A DNA stretch of 64,000 bases from Oscillospiraceae bacterium (GTDB lineage Bacteria > Bacillota_A > Clostridia > Oscillospirales > Oscillospiraceae), in assembly GCA_017459865.1 (NCBI GenBank), contig JAFUCD010000008.1, positions 1 to 64,000 on the forward strand. Direction: 5' to 3'. A program made the translations under genes and the position numbers. This document shows, piece by piece, positions 15,675-23,991 of this stretch (positions within the stretch are counted from its first letter, which is position 1; every line of letters starts with the position of its first letter). A model generated the notes under the pieces. The model saw only the letters and a list, made by a program, of their open reading frames with translations, did no database searches and was not told the DNA's origin.

Positions 15675-16493
15675 ATGAGCATGCGTACAAGAGAAGAAAA
15701 AAACGCTGCGCGGTTTGAACGGCGCATGTGGGTCACGGTCGTGCTCTGCGCGCTGGCGCTCGTGACGGTGATCCTCGCGTTTTTCCATCCCGCGTTCCAT
15801 TTCAATAAAAACGGCGGCAATATCATGCCCGATCTGATCGGCACGGATATTACCTCCGCCAGCGAAGCGCTCAAGCGCATGGGCGTGAACGCCTCGATCT
15901 CTTATGCGCACAGCGACGACGAGAAGGACACCGTCATCGAGCAGAGCGTACCGGCGGGGGAGGGCGTCACGCACAACCAGACCGTCAGCATCAAGGTCTC
16001 GCTCGGACCCGAGGCCGCGCCGAGCGCGCAGGAGGGCTGGAACACCGTGCCGAATTTCTCCGGGCTCACGGTGGAGAACGCCGAGGTCACGGCGCAGAAG
16101 CTGGAGCTGAAGATCGTGGTCGGCGAGTATATCAACGATGACAACGTCCGCTATGGCTCGATCTGCGAGCAGGAGCCCGTCGCCGGCACGAAGGTGCCGC
16201 CCGGCACGGAGGTGCTCGTGAACCTCTCCGCCGGACCGCGCATCGTGCGCTATACGATCACGGCCAGCGCCGGTCCCGGCGGCAGCATCTCGCCGAACGG
16301 CACCGTCACGGTCGAGGCGGGCAAGAGCACGTCCTTTGCCATCAAGGCGGATGACGGCTATGTGATCGATACCATGACCGTCGACGGCGAGTCTGTCACG
16401 CCGCAGGTCTATTACCAGTTCTCCGATGTGAACGGGAACCACACGATCTCGGTCACGTTCCGCGAATCCCACGGCTTCTTCGGACTGTGGTAA
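15675..16493 (+). CDS. PASTA-domain membrane protein without a kinase domain
   Basis: A 272-residue protein with a short cytosolic N-terminus, one transmembrane helix (about residues 19-40, WVTVVLCALALVTVILAFF), and an outer part with two PASTA-like modules (MPDLIGTDITSASEALKRMG and VPNFSGLTVENAEVTAQKLE). The last 80 residues form a beta-rich domain like the bacterial repeat with FAIKADDGYVIDTMTVDG. PASTA domains bind peptidoglycan fragments and usually sit on PknB-type kinases or PBPs; here neither is present. Start is ATG 15675 or ATG 15681, with GGAGG at 15666-15670 favouring the second. Monocistronic between its own promoter and terminator. Confidence 0.8.
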   Translation: MSMRTREEKNAARFERRMWVTVVLCALALVTVILAFFHPAFHFNKNGGNIMPDLIGTDITSASEALKRMGVNASISYAHSDDEKDTVIEQSVPAGEGVTHNQTVSIKVSLGPEAAPSAQEGWNTVPNFSGLTVENAEVTAQKLELKIVVGEYINDDNVRYGSICEQEPVAGTKVPPGTEVLVNLSAGPRIVRYTITASAGPGGSISPNGTVTVEAGKSTSFAIKADDGYVIDTMTVDGESVTPQVYYQFSDVNGNHTISVTFRESHGFFGLW

Positions 16494-16514
16494 AGCGATT
16501 ACAACCAAAACCAT

Positions 16515-16550
16515 GCGAAACCCGGGGCTGTCAAAAGCCCCGGGTTTCGC
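16515..16550. terminator. Bidirectional terminator after the PASTA gene
   Basis: GCGAAACCCGGGGCT and AGCCCCGGGTTTCGC form a perfect 15-bp stem. It lies between convergent genes. Confidence 0.8.
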
Positions 16551-16559
16551 GCGTCCTGT

Positions 16560-17483
16560 TCACTTTTGCGACACGGTTTTGAAGGCCTCCGGCAGATACC
16601 GGATCACGTCCGAGGGCGTCACGGAATACATGCCGAGAGCCTCCGCCGCGAGATCCCCCGCGAGTCCGTGCAGATATGCCGCGGTCTGCGCGCTCTGCAG
16701 CGGGTCCAGCCCCTGCGCGAGCAGCGCGCACAACAGTCCGGAGAGCACGTCGCCCGAGCCGCCCTTGGCAAGCGCCGCCGAACCGGTGGGATTCACCGAG
16801 AGCTCCTGCGCGCGGCACACCAGCGTGCCGAAGCCCTTGAGCACCAGCGTCACCGGGTCATAAGCCCTTGCGAATGCCGCCGCGCCCGCGAGCCTGCCGT
16901 TTTCGAGCGAGCCGCCGATGCGCTTGAACTCGCCCTCGTGCGGCGTCAGCACCAGCGGCGCGCGCGATTTCTCCAGCAGCCAGGGATGCGCGCTCGCGAT
17001 CGTGATCGCGTCCGCGTCCAGGATCACGGGGCATGCCGCGTCGCGCAGGATCTGCGCCACGATCGCCCGCGCCCCGTCTCCGAGCCCGATGCCGGGACCG
17101 ACCAGACAGGCGTCCGCCTTTTTTACATGCTCCATCACGGTCCGCACCGCAGACCGGGCAAAGGCGCCGCTCTGGTCCGCCTCGATCGGCGTCACGACGG
17201 TGCCGTCGCATTTTATCGCCGCGATCGGATAGATGCTCCGCGGCACGAGCAGCTGTGTCAGACCCGCTCCGCTGCGCTCGCAGGCGTTCGCCGCGAGCAC
17301 CGGCGCGCCGGAATACCCCTCCGCGCCCGCGACCACGACCGCGCGTCCGACCGTGTACTTGTGGCTGCGCGCCGCCCGCTCCGGCAGCCGCAGATCCTTC
17401 GGCTCTGTCAGCCGGATGCTGATCGATTTCTGCGCTTTGTCGAGAAAACGCTCTTCATACGCCTCAGGCATCAGCTTTTTCAT
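16560..17483 (-). CDS. nnrD: ADP-dependent NAD(P)H-hydrate dehydratase
   Basis: A 307-residue enzyme of the ribokinase-like fold that dehydrates damaged NAD(P)HX back to NAD(P)H. Signature motifs are GRAVVVAGAEGYSGAPVLAA, VGPGIGLGDGARA, LDADAITI, LTPHEGEFKRI and the C-terminal NPTGSAALAKGGSGDVLSG with the catalytic Asp. The NnrE epimerase domain usual in E. coli YjeF is missing, so epimerisation would need another protein. Start ATG 17483 follows GGGGTGA; a longer frame covers the promoter. It has its own promoter and the terminator at 16515-16550. Confidence 0.9.
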   Translation of the reverse strand: MKKLMPEAYEERFLDKAQKSISIRLTEPKDLRLPERAARSHKYTVGRAVVVAGAEGYSGAPVLAANACERSGAGLTQLLVPRSIYPIAAIKCDGTVVTPIEADQSGAFARSAVRTVMEHVKKADACLVGPGIGLGDGARAIVAQILRDAACPVILDADAITIASAHPWLLEKSRAPLVLTPHEGEFKRIGGSLENGRLAGAAAFARAYDPVTLVLKGFGTLVCRAQELSVNPTGSAALAKGGSGDVLSGLLCALLAQGLDPLQSAQTAAYLHGLAGDLAAEALGMYSVTPSDVIRYLPEAFKTVSQK

Positions 17484-17517
17484 GCTGTTCACCCCGCCTT
17501 TTGGTGGTATGCAACAA

Positions 17518-17546
17518 AGTATACCATGCGTGTTGATTATCTGCAA
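17518..17546 (-). promoter_or_regulatory. Promoter of nnrD
   Basis: Minus strand TTGCAG (17546-17541), 17-base spacer, TATACT (17523-17518). Confidence 0.7.
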
Positions 17547-17631
17547 GTGACAGAACGGAAATGTTGTAACAGGTGTGTCATGTATATTGAGTGATACCCG
17601 CGTGCTAAGCGAGGTATGAAGACCAGACATA

Positions 17632-17665
17632 AAGAAAACCCCTTGAAGCACAGGGCTTCAAGAGG
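17632..17665 (-). terminator. Terminator of tRNA-Leu
   Basis: CCTCTTGAAGC pairs with GCTTCAAGGGG and is followed on the minus strand by TTTTCTTT. Confidence 0.85.
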
Positions 17666-17673
17666 TCTTGCTT

Positions 17674-17761
17674 TGGTGCGCGAGGCGGGACTTGAACCCG
17701 CACGCCCGGAGTGAGCACTAGAACCTGAATCTAGCGAGTCTGCCAATTCCACCACTCGCGC
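17674..17761 (-). tRNA. tRNA-Leu (CAG)
   Basis: An 88-base class II tRNA with long variable arm. Acceptor GCGCGAG pairs with CTCGCGC, D arm has TGGTGGAATTGGCAGAC, anticodon stem CTAGA/TCTAG holds loop TTCAGGT with anticodon CAG reading CUG, T loop is GGTTCAAGTCC and CCA is encoded (17676-17674). Confidence 0.95.
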
Positions 17762-17778
17762 ATGTCGAAAGCTTGATT

Positions 17779-17807
17779 ATAATACCATCTAACGGACAGA
17801 TTGTCAA
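17779..17807 (-). promoter_or_regulatory. Promoter of tRNA-Leu
   Basis: Minus strand TTGACA (17807-17802), 17-base spacer, TATTAT (17784-17779). Confidence 0.7.
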
Positions 17808-17904
17808 GTGTGAATTCGAAAAAACTTTATTTTTTTGGAAATTCAGAATCCATCTGTTCACGGCAGACAGAATCTGATATAATAAGAAAAAATTCATTGT
17901 CCCC

Positions 17905-18708
17905 ATGGAGATGGTTTCCTTGCCAATCAACCGATTCTTACTGAAGACCGACGCCAAGACGCGCATCGCGCGCTCCAAGCCGAATGCGCTGCTGGTGGGA
18001 GCGATCCTGATGGCGGCGTTTCTGGTGATCGAGATGCTGATCCCCGGCGTGCTGGGGCTGACGAATCTGCCGATCGAGATCCCGGAGCGGATCGACTCCT
18101 ACGACGCGTACATGGCCGCGAGCGAGCAGGCGAGCGAACAGCTGCTCGCGTTCTTCGAAAGCTATCATCCGAGCGCGCTCGCGCTTGGGCTGACGGGGCT
18201 CCTGCTGCTGATGCACGAGATGCTGCGCGTGGGCTTTTCGGTCTACGGGCTGCACATCGCGCGCGACGAGAAGGCGGAGGTCGCAAATCTCCTGGACGGC
18301 TTTTCGATGTTCGGGCGCGCCCTTGTGCTGATCGTGCTGCAGTGGGTCATCGTCTCGGCGTTGTCGATGCTGCTGATCTTCCCGGGCGTGATCATGGCCT
18401 ATCGCTATCGGCAGGCGGTGTATCTGCTCATTGAGCACCCCGATTATTCCCCGGTGCGCTGTCTGCAGGAGAGCGCGCGGCTCATGCGCGGGCGCAAGGC
18501 GGAGCTCTTCGTGCTGGATCTCTCGTTTCTCGGCTGGGTGCTGGCGCAGAGCTTTGTGCCGTATGTCGGCACGCTGATCGGCGTGTGGGTGCTGCCGTAC
18601 AAGGAGATCACCTACGCCAACTACTACTGCATCCTCACCGGACCGAAGACGACGCCTGACGGAAAGCCCTTCGAGGAGGGCGACTTCACGGACATACCCG
18701 ACGCCTGA
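17905..18708 (+). CDS. DUF975-family membrane protein
   Basis: A 267-residue (or slightly shorter) polytopic protein of the DUF975 family, common in Clostridia and Bacilli and of unknown function. Hydrophobic segments are near residues 29-50, 92-110, 135-160 and 205-228; the family feature IFPGVIMAYRYRQAVYLLIEHP followed by CLQESARLMRGRKAELFVLDLSF is present. The start is unclear: ATG 17905 has no ribosome site, while a TTG at 17920 has GGAGATGG in front. A possible promoter has a perfect TATAAT at 17878-17883 with a poor -35. It is a single-gene unit. Confidence 0.8.
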   Translation: MEMVSLPINRFLLKTDAKTRIARSKPNALLVGAILMAAFLVIEMLIPGVLGLTNLPIEIPERIDSYDAYMAASEQASEQLLAFFESYHPSALALGLTGLLLLMHEMLRVGFSVYGLHIARDEKAEVANLLDGFSMFGRALVLIVLQWVIVSALSMLLIFPGVIMAYRYRQAVYLLIEHPDYSPVRCLQESARLMRGRKAELFVLDLSFLGWVLAQSFVPYVGTLIGVWVLPYKEITYANYYCILTGPKTTPDGKPFEEGDFTDIPDA

Positions 18709-18720
18709 ACGCGGGAGAGG

Positions 18721-18749
18721 TTGAAATTTTCATCCTTTTGTGATACACT
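18721..18749 (+). promoter_or_regulatory. Promoter of the Rrf2-family gene
   Basis: TTGAAA (18721-18726), 17-base spacer, TACACT (18744-18749). The space down to the start holds AT-rich repeats where an Rrf2 protein could bind. Confidence 0.65.
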
Positions 18750-18785
18750 ATTTTCAATATCACACCAAATTGGAGGGGATTCGCT

Positions 18786-19205
18786 TTGGTCATATCCACA
18801 AAGGGCAGATATGCGCTGCGCATGATGCTGGATCTGGCGCAGCAGGACCCGGAGGCATATATCTCGCTGAAATCCATCGCCGTGCGGCAGGGGATCTCCG
18901 TCAAATACATGGAGGCCATCGCCGCGCATCTGAACCGGGCGGGGCTCGTCGTGAGCCAGCGCGGCAAGGAAGGCGGCTATCGTCTGGCGCGGACAGCGCA
19001 GGAGATCACCGTCGCCGAGGTGCTTCACAGCGCGGAGGGAAGTCTCGCGGCTGTGGCGTGTTTGGAGCTGGACGGGCAGGGCACCGGCGCCTGTGAGCGC
19101 GCCGAGCACTGTCTGACGTTGCCGCTCTGGCGCAAGCTCGACGCCATGATGGACGACTTTCTCTCCGGCGTCACCGTGCAGGATGTACTGGACGGAAACG
19201 TATAA
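18786..19205 (+). CDS. Rrf2-family transcriptional regulator (IscR/CymR-like)
   Basis: A 139-residue winged-helix regulator. The N-terminus MVISTKGRYALRMMLDLAQ and the wing VSQRGKEGGYRLAR are standard for Rrf2. Three Cys residues (92, 103, 109) stand where IscR-type members bind an Fe-S cluster, so a cluster- or redox-sensing role is possible. Start is TTG 18786, with GGAGGGG at 18773-18779. No iscS/iscU or cysteine gene is next to it in this window, so its target genes are elsewhere or itself. Confidence 0.85.
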   Translation: MVISTKGRYALRMMLDLAQQDPEAYISLKSIAVRQGISVKYMEAIAAHLNRAGLVVSQRGKEGGYRLARTAQEITVAEVLHSAEGSLAAVACLELDGQGTGACERAEHCLTLPLWRKLDAMMDDFLSGVTVQDVLDGNV

Positions 19206-19213
19206 AAGACAAC

Positions 19214-19251
19214 GTGCGCATTGCGATCTGCAATGCGCACGAACTATTTTT
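19214..19251. terminator. Terminator between the Rrf2 and SEDS genes
   Basis: GTGCGCATTGC (19214-19224) and GCAATGCGCAC (19230-19240), then GAACTATTTTTAAT on the plus strand. Confidence 0.8.
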
Positions 19252-20398
19252 AATAGTAGATCGTACTTCGCCGCTGCTTTGGTCGGAAGTGCACGCCGGA
19301 GACCATGCCCATGGCGATGAAGGTCGCGACGAGCGAGGAGCCGCCGTAGCTGAAAAACGGCAGCGTGATGCCGATGACGGGCGTGATGCCGATGCACATG
19401 CCGATGTTCTCAAAGGTCTGGAACGTCATGAACGCCGCGACGCCATAGCACATCAGCGCGCTGACCGTGTTGCCGGACCGCACGCCGACGATGACGCACC
19501 GGACGATGATGGCGACGAGCAGCAAAATCACGATGATGCAGGCGATCATGCCCAGCTCCTCGCCGATGACACCGTAGATGAAGTCCGTGTGCTTCTCCGG
19601 GAAGGCGTTGGACTGGCTCTGCGTGCCGTGGAACAGCCCCGTGCCGGTGAGTCTGCCGGAGGCGAGGGCGACCTTGCTCTGGTGCGGCTGCCAGTTGATG
19701 CCGGTGTTGGTGGGGTCGATCGTGGGATCGTAGGGCGCGAGGATGCGCTGCTTCTGATAGGGCTTGAGGATCACGTTCCAGATCAGCGGGATCATCGCCG
19801 CCACCATCGCAAAGCCGATGGCGAACCAATACAGCGCAAAGCCCGCGGCGAACAGCATCACAAGGAAGATGAAGAAGAAGATCAGCGCCGAGCCGAGGTC
19901 CTTCGTGATCACGAGGATCATGCCGAAGATGAGCATGAAGTGCACCATCAGCTGCACGGCGGACATCGGCGCGCTCAGACCACGCGGGGACTTTTTGAGC
20001 GTGTCGATCTGCTTTGCGAGGATGATGATGAACGTCAGCTTCACGATCTCGGTCGGCTGGATGCCGATGCCGAAGAAGCGCAGCCAGCCCTTGTTGCCCG
20101 TGCCGTCGTCCACGCCGAACGGGATCAGCAGAAGCAGGAACAGGGCGTTGAAAATGCTCAGCGCGGGCCAGCGGTCGGCGAGGATATCGATGTCGAGCAG
20201 CGTCATGACGATGAAGGCGATGATGCCCAGCACCATCGCGAACGCCTGCACGATCACGTACTTGGCGGGGCTGTCATAGGAGGCGGAGGCGCTGGTGATG
20301 ACGATGATGCCGAACACGGCGCAGATGATCGACAGCGAAAACAGCAGCATGTCCGCGCGGCGGAAAAATTCCCGCAGCAGCTCCAGGGTTCGTTTCAC
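19250..20398 (-). CDS. rodA: SEDS-family protein (RodA/FtsW/SpoVE)
   Basis: A 382-residue polytopic SEDS peptidoglycan glycosyltransferase with about ten membrane segments. Key motifs are GWLRFFGIGIQPTEIVKLTFIIILA, VITKDLGSALIFF, DFIYGVIGEELGM and TPVIGITLPFFSYGGSS. Length and the early QPTE motif favour RodA over FtsW, but SpoVE cannot be excluded in a spore former. The start is GTG 20398, preceded by AAAGGAGG; longer frames continue through the promoter. It is divergent from tsaE with the two -35 boxes overlapping. Confidence 0.88.
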   Translation of the reverse strand: MKRTLELLREFFRRADMLLFSLSIICAVFGIIVITSASASYDSPAKYVIVQAFAMVLGIIAFIVMTLLDIDILADRWPALSIFNALFLLLLIPFGVDDGTGNKGWLRFFGIGIQPTEIVKLTFIIILAKQIDTLKKSPRGLSAPMSAVQLMVHFMLIFGMILVITKDLGSALIFFFIFLVMLFAAGFALYWFAIGFAMVAAMIPLIWNVILKPYQKQRILAPYDPTIDPTNTGINWQPHQSKVALASGRLTGTGLFHGTQSQSNAFPEKHTDFIYGVIGEELGMIACIIVILLLVAIIVRCVIVGVRSGNTVSALMCYGVAAFMTFQTFENIGMCIGITPVIGITLPFFSYGGSSLVATFIAMGMVSGVHFRPKQRRSTIYY

Positions 20399-20435
20399 AG
20401 GCGTCAGCCTCCTTTCATTGATTTTGAGCTTACAC

Positions 20436-20464
20436 AGTATATCATAGATTTTCGCTTTACGCAA
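20436..20464 (-). promoter_or_regulatory. Promoter of the rodA-like gene
   Basis: Minus strand TTGCGT (20464-20459), 17-base spacer, TATACT (20441-20436). Its -35 overlaps that of the divergent tsaE promoter. Confidence 0.7.
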
Positions 20465-20485
20465 CGCCGGATTGTGTGGTATACT
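20456..20485 (+). promoter_or_regulatory. Promoter of tsaE-tsaB
   Basis: TTTACG (20456-20461), 18-base spacer, TATACT (20480-20485). Confidence 0.6.
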
Positions 20486-20514
20486 ACGGTGAACATAGAA
20501 TTGGAAGTGATCAT

Positions 20515-20943
20515 TTGCAGATCTTTGAGACGCACAGCGAAGCCGAGACCGAGCGCGTCGGCGCCGCGTTCGCGGCAGGACTGCCCGGCGGGACGGTCGT
20601 CGCGTTCTATGGAGAGCTGGGCTCCGGCAAAACGGCCTTCGTGCGCGGCATGGCGCGCGGGCTGGGGCTGGACTGCCGGGTCTCAAGCCCGACGTTCACG
20701 ATCGTGAACGAGTACGAGGGCGCGCGCCCGCTGTTTCATTTTGACATGTACCGCCTCGCTTCGGGCGACGAGCTGTTTGATATCGGCTGGGAGGACTATC
20801 TCGCGCGCGGCGCGATCTGCGCCGTCGAGTGGAGCGAGAACGTCGAGGACGCGTTCACCGGCGAGGAGATCGTCGTCCGGTTTGAAAAAACCGGCCCGAG
20901 CGACCGCCGCATCATCATCGAAGGAGGGGAGACGCCATGCTGA
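20515..20943 (+). CDS. tsaE: tRNA threonylcarbamoyladenosine biosynthesis ATPase TsaE
   Basis: A 142-residue P-loop ATPase that powers t6A synthesis at position 37 of ANN-reading tRNAs together with TsaB and TsaD. Walker A is GELGSGKT; the RGMARGLG and VSSPTFTIVNEYEG blocks are diagnostic, as is HFDMYRL. The start is taken as TTG 20515; an ATG-frame codon at 20476 lies inside the promoter. It overlaps tsaB by 7 bases, giving coupled translation. TsaD and TsaC are not in the window. Confidence 0.92.
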   Translation: MQIFETHSEAETERVGAAFAAGLPGGTVVAFYGELGSGKTAFVRGMARGLGLDCRVSSPTFTIVNEYEGARPLFHFDMYRLASGDELFDIGWEDYLARGAICAVEWSENVEDAFTGEEIVVRFEKTGPSDRRIIIEGGETPC

Positions 20944-21635
20944 TCCTTGCAATGGAGTCCAGCGCGAAGGCCGCGTCCGCGGCGCTGGTGCGCGATGACA
21001 CGCTGCTCGCGCAGTCGTTTTCCTGCAGCGCGCTGACGCACAGCCGCACGCTCCTGCCCATGGCGGAGCAGGCGCTCGATACGGCGGGCGTCCGGCTCGA
21101 GGAGGTCGACTGTCTCGCTGTGGCGCATGGCCCCGGCTCCTTCACCGGCATCCGCATCGGCGTCTCGGCGGTGAAGGGGCTCGCCTGGGCGGCGGAAAAG
21201 CCCGCCGTCGGCGTTTCCACGCTCGAGGCCATGGCGTACAACGGTCTCGCCGCGGGGGAGGGGGCGCTCGTGTGCTGCTGCATGGACGCGCGCCGCTCCC
21301 AGATCTATCACGCGCTGTTCGAGATCCGCGGCGGGAAGCCCGAGCGCCTCATGCCCGACCGCGCCATTGCGATCGAAGCGCTGCTGCCGGAGCTGAAAAA
21401 ATATGAAAAACCGCTCTTTCTGGTTGGCGACGGCGCCGCGTTGTGCTATAATATCTTTTCAGAGCAAGACCAGCCCTGTGTGCTTGCCCCGGGCAATCTC
21501 GTGCAGCAGAGCGCGTGGGGCGTCGCCATGGCGGCGCAGGCTTATGAGCCGGGACCCGGCGCCGCGCTGCAGCCGGTCTATCTCCGACTGTCACAGGCGG
21601 AGCGCGAGCGCCAGGCGCGCATGGCGCAGCAATGA
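20937..21635 (+). CDS. tsaB: tRNA threonylcarbamoyladenosine biosynthesis protein TsaB
   Basis: A 232-residue actin/Hsp70-fold protein that scaffolds TsaD and TsaE in t6A formation. The hallmark [13 protein letters not shown] is at about residues 63-75 and the N-terminal [15 protein letters not shown] strand matches the family. ATG 20937 overlaps the end of tsaE. The order tsaE-tsaB is conserved in Firmicutes; the usual next gene rimI is absent and upp follows instead after 40 bases. Confidence 0.93.
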   Translation: MLILAMESSAKAASAALVRDDTLLAQSFSCSALTHSRTLLPMAEQALDTAGVRLEEVDCLAVAHGPGSFTGIRIGVSAVKGLAWAAEKPAVGVSTLEAMAYNGLAAGEGALVCCCMDARRSQIYHALFEIRGGKPERLMPDRAIAIEALLPELKKYEKPLFLVGDGAALCYNIFSEQDQPCVLAPGNLVQQSAWGVAMAAQAYEPGPGAALQPVYLRLSQAERERQARMAQQ

Positions 21636-21675
21636 AACCGATAACATCAGATCACATATAAAGGAGATACCAGTT

Positions 21676-22305
21676 ATGAGTAACGTCCACGTATTTGACC
21701 ATCCGCTGATCCAGCATAAGCTGTCTGTCCTGCGTGACAAGAACACCAGCGTGAAGGAATTCCGTGAGCTCATCAGCGAGATCGCCATGCTCATGTGCTT
21801 CGAGGCTACGCGCGATCTGCCGACGAAGGAGATCGAGGTCGAAACGCCCGTCGCCATCGCCAAGTGCCGCACCATCGCGGGCAAGAAGCTCGCCGTCGTC
21901 CCGATCCTCCGCGCCGGTCTCGGCATGGTGGACGGCATGGTCACCATGATGCCGAACGTCAAGGTTGGTCACGTCGGTCTGTTCCGCGACCCCGATACGC
22001 TCGAGCCGGTGAAGTATTACTTCAAGATGCCGCCCGATATCGCGGAGCGTGACGTGATCATCGTCGATCCCATGCTCGCCACCGGCGGCAGCGCCGTTGC
22101 GGCGGTGCAGTTCATGAAGGAGGTCGGCGTCAAGCACATCAAGCTCATGTGCATCATCGGCGCGCCTGAGGGCGTGAAGGCGATGCAGGACGCGCATCCC
22201 GACGTCGATATCTATGTCGCCGCGCTGGACGACCATCTCAACGACCACGGCTATATCGTGCCCGGTCTCGGCGACGCCGGCGACCGCATCTTCGGCACCA
22301 AATAA
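21676..22305 (+). CDS. upp: Uracil phosphoribosyltransferase
   Basis: A 209-residue enzyme making UMP from uracil and PRPP in pyrimidine salvage. The PRPP-binding loop is [17 protein letters not shown] and the C-terminal uracil-binding region is [12 protein letters not shown]; both are complete. Length is normal for Upp. Start ATG 21676 has AAGGAG at 21661-21666. It follows tsaB on the same strand with no promoter recognised between, and ends at a strong terminator. Confidence 0.96.
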   Translation: MSNVHVFDHPLIQHKLSVLRDKNTSVKEFRELISEIAMLMCFEATRDLPTKEIEVETPVAIAKCRTIAGKKLAVVPILRAGLGMVDGMVTMMPNVKVGHVGLFRDPDTLEPVKYYFKMPPDIAERDVIIVDPMLATGGSAVAAVQFMKEVGVKHIKLMCIIGAPEGVKAMQDAHPDVDIYVAALDDHLNDHGYIVPGLGDAGDRIFGTK

Positions 22306-22318
22306 GAAATCAGATCCC

Positions 22319-22363
22319 AAACACCCGACCCCGGCTGGTTCTCAGCCGGGGTCGGGTGTTTCT
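22319..22363. terminator. Terminator after upp
   Basis: AAACACCCGACCCCGGCTG and its complement form a 19-bp stem, with T residues on both sides; it also serves the convergent exonuclease gene. Confidence 0.88.
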
Positions 22364-22389
22364 GCGCTCGGACTTGGCGAGCCGGGGGC

Positions 22390-23379
22390 TCAAGCCGTTC
22401 CGTTCTGCGCGGTCGTGTTCACTTTTTTTCTGCGGCGGGAGCGGCTGCGTCCGCGCTTGCGCGGCTGGGACGCCTTCTGTTTGTAAAAGCTCTCCATGCT
22501 CTCCGTGGCCTGATAGATCAGCCGCGTGGTGCTCCACTCGTTGAGATCGGACTTGTGCAGCTTCAGCCGCACGAGCATGCTGCCGTGCTCCGGACAGCCC
22601 GCGAGCGACATATAGCGCTGATCGCCCTGATTGACCCACTTGGCGTATGCCATCTCCGCCTGACACAGCGGGCAGGGGGGATGGACGAAGGCCTCATCCT
22701 GAAACGCCTCGGCCTTGGTGCTGTAGGTGTCGGAGGCCACATGCTCGAGCGGCTCCGGACCGTCCTCGGTCTTTGCGCTGCCGTGGGTGGAGAGCTGCCG
22801 GGACGCGGAGGCGTATTGCTCCAGTCCGGTCTCCAGATCCAGATGCGTGCACACGAGCGCGGTGTTGTAGGCGTCGCCGAGCGCGTCGTGCGCGATGCGG
22901 GTCTGCTCGATGCCGAAGTGCTCCATCGCCGTGGCGAGGGACTTCTGGTTCCGGTCGCCGTCGGTCTGGAGGTTGTAGATGACCTGCAGATTCACCCAGC
23001 CCGCGATCCAGTCCCAGTCCAGATCGTGGATGATGATGTTCTGCTCCAGGATGCCCTGGTCGTCACAGCCCCAGGTGAGGAACGTCACGTCGTCGCCGCA
23101 CCAGTCGCGAAACTGCTGCAGCGCGGTGGGGAAGTCAGTGCCCTTGGCAAGACGCTCGCGGTCAAACCCGGTGAGCTTTTTCACCTTGTGGTGCATACGC
23201 TTGAAGTAGATCGGCTTGACGTCGATCTGAAATTCCTCGCCGGGCGTCATATCGTCGTTGAGCTTCACGGCGCCGATCTCGATGATCTCGCCTCTCAGAC
23301 GGATGGGCAGTTTATTGAATACCGAGGATTTGGAGCTCATGGCCTGATTCCACTCCAGATCCATCACAACATAATGCAT
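22390..23379 (-). CDS. DEDDh-type 3'-5' exonuclease domain protein
   Basis: A 329-residue protein. The N-terminal 190 residues are a DnaQ/ERI-1-like exonuclease: Exo I MDLEWNQ (Asp7, Glu9), a GEIIEIGAVKL strand, and Exo III HDALGDAYNTALV. After it comes a Cys-containing region (PPCPLCQAEM and CPEHG) that may bind zinc, and a very basic tail (RKRGRSRSRRRKKV) that could bind nucleic acid. Role probably in RNA or DNA 3'-end trimming. Start ATG 23379 fits the AAAGGA ribosome site; ATG 23388 is too close. It has a near-consensus promoter of its own. Confidence 0.8.
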   Translation of the reverse strand: MHYVVMDLEWNQAMSSKSSVFNKLPIRLRGEIIEIGAVKLNDDMTPGEEFQIDVKPIYFKRMHHKVKKLTGFDRERLAKGTDFPTALQQFRDWCGDDVTFLTWGCDDQGILEQNIIIHDLDWDWIAGWVNLQVIYNLQTDGDRNQKSLATAMEHFGIEQTRIAHDALGDAYNTALVCTHLDLETGLEQYASASRQLSTHGSAKTEDGPEPLEHVASDTYSTKAEAFQDEAFVHPPCPLCQAEMAYAKWVNQGDQRYMSLAGCPEHGSMLVRLKLHKSDLNEWSTTRLIYQATESMESFYKQKASQPRKRGRSRSRRRKKVNTTAQNGTA

Positions 23380-23407
23380 TGCGACCATTCCTTTCAATAA
23401 CTTTTTA

Positions 23408-23436
23408 AGTATACCGAACGCAGACCCGCTTGTCAA
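23408..23436 (-). promoter_or_regulatory. Promoter of the exonuclease gene
   Basis: Minus strand TTGACA (23436-23431), 17-base spacer, TATACT (23413-23408). Confidence 0.75.
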
Positions 23437-23509
23437 CCAAAACCCGCGGATGATACGGTGCTATTCAAAAAATTCAATCAAAACTTTGATTCCTTAAATA
23501 AATACAGTA

Positions 23510-23538
23510 TTGCAATTTATTGTAAATAGAGTTAAGAT
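23510..23538 (+). promoter_or_regulatory. Promoter of the cstA operon
   Basis: TTGCAA (23510-23515), 17-base spacer, TAAGAT (23533-23538) in an AT-rich gap. Confidence 0.55.
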
Positions 23539-23569
23539 TGTGTCAATATTAGGGAGAGTAGGTGCACCC

Positions 23570-23968
23570 ATGAGATTTTCGCCTGTTTTGACCTCTGATC
23601 CGGCGAAGGATGCCGCCGTGTTGAAGGCGGAATATGCCGCTGCTGAGGATTTCACGTCCGCGAGAGTGGGACAGACGCATCTGTTTTTTCGCACCGGGCT
23701 TCGCGTCGGCTATCTGCCGCTGGATGCGGTCACGCGCGTGTTCCGGCGTGTGGAGTTCATAAACGCCCAGATGGGCTGCTGTGAAAACAGTCTGCCGATG
23801 GAGAGCGTTGTGCTCTGCGGCGCGGAGGAGCGGGAGCTCGTGCAGGTCCGGCTGCAGTCGGAGCGCATGGCAAAGGCTCTGCTGGAGGCGCTGGAAAAGG
23901 CGTGCCCGCAGGCCGAGATCGGCTATGTTCGCGCCCCGGAGCAGAAAAGCGCGATCCGAACGGTCTGA
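23570..23968 (+). CDS. Uncharacterised protein upstream of cstA (1)
   Basis: A 132-residue soluble protein without signal peptide or membrane helix; not recognised. The centre (GQTHLFFRTGLRVGYLPLDA, VTRVFRRVEFINAQ) looks like antiparallel beta strands and the C-terminal half (QSERMAKALLEALEKACPQAE) like a helix, an arrangement reminiscent of PH-like folds. Start ATG 23570; the ribosome site AGGGAGAG is somewhat distant. It is the first of three genes leading into cstA, with 23 bases to the next. Confidence 0.6.
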   Translation: MRFSPVLTSDPAKDAAVLKAEYAAAEDFTSARVGQTHLFFRTGLRVGYLPLDAVTRVFRRVEFINAQMGCCENSLPMESVVLCGAEERELVQVRLQSERMAKALLEALEKACPQAEIGYVRAPEQKSAIRTV

Positions 23969-23991
23969 ACCGACGGGGAGGGATCGGAGAT

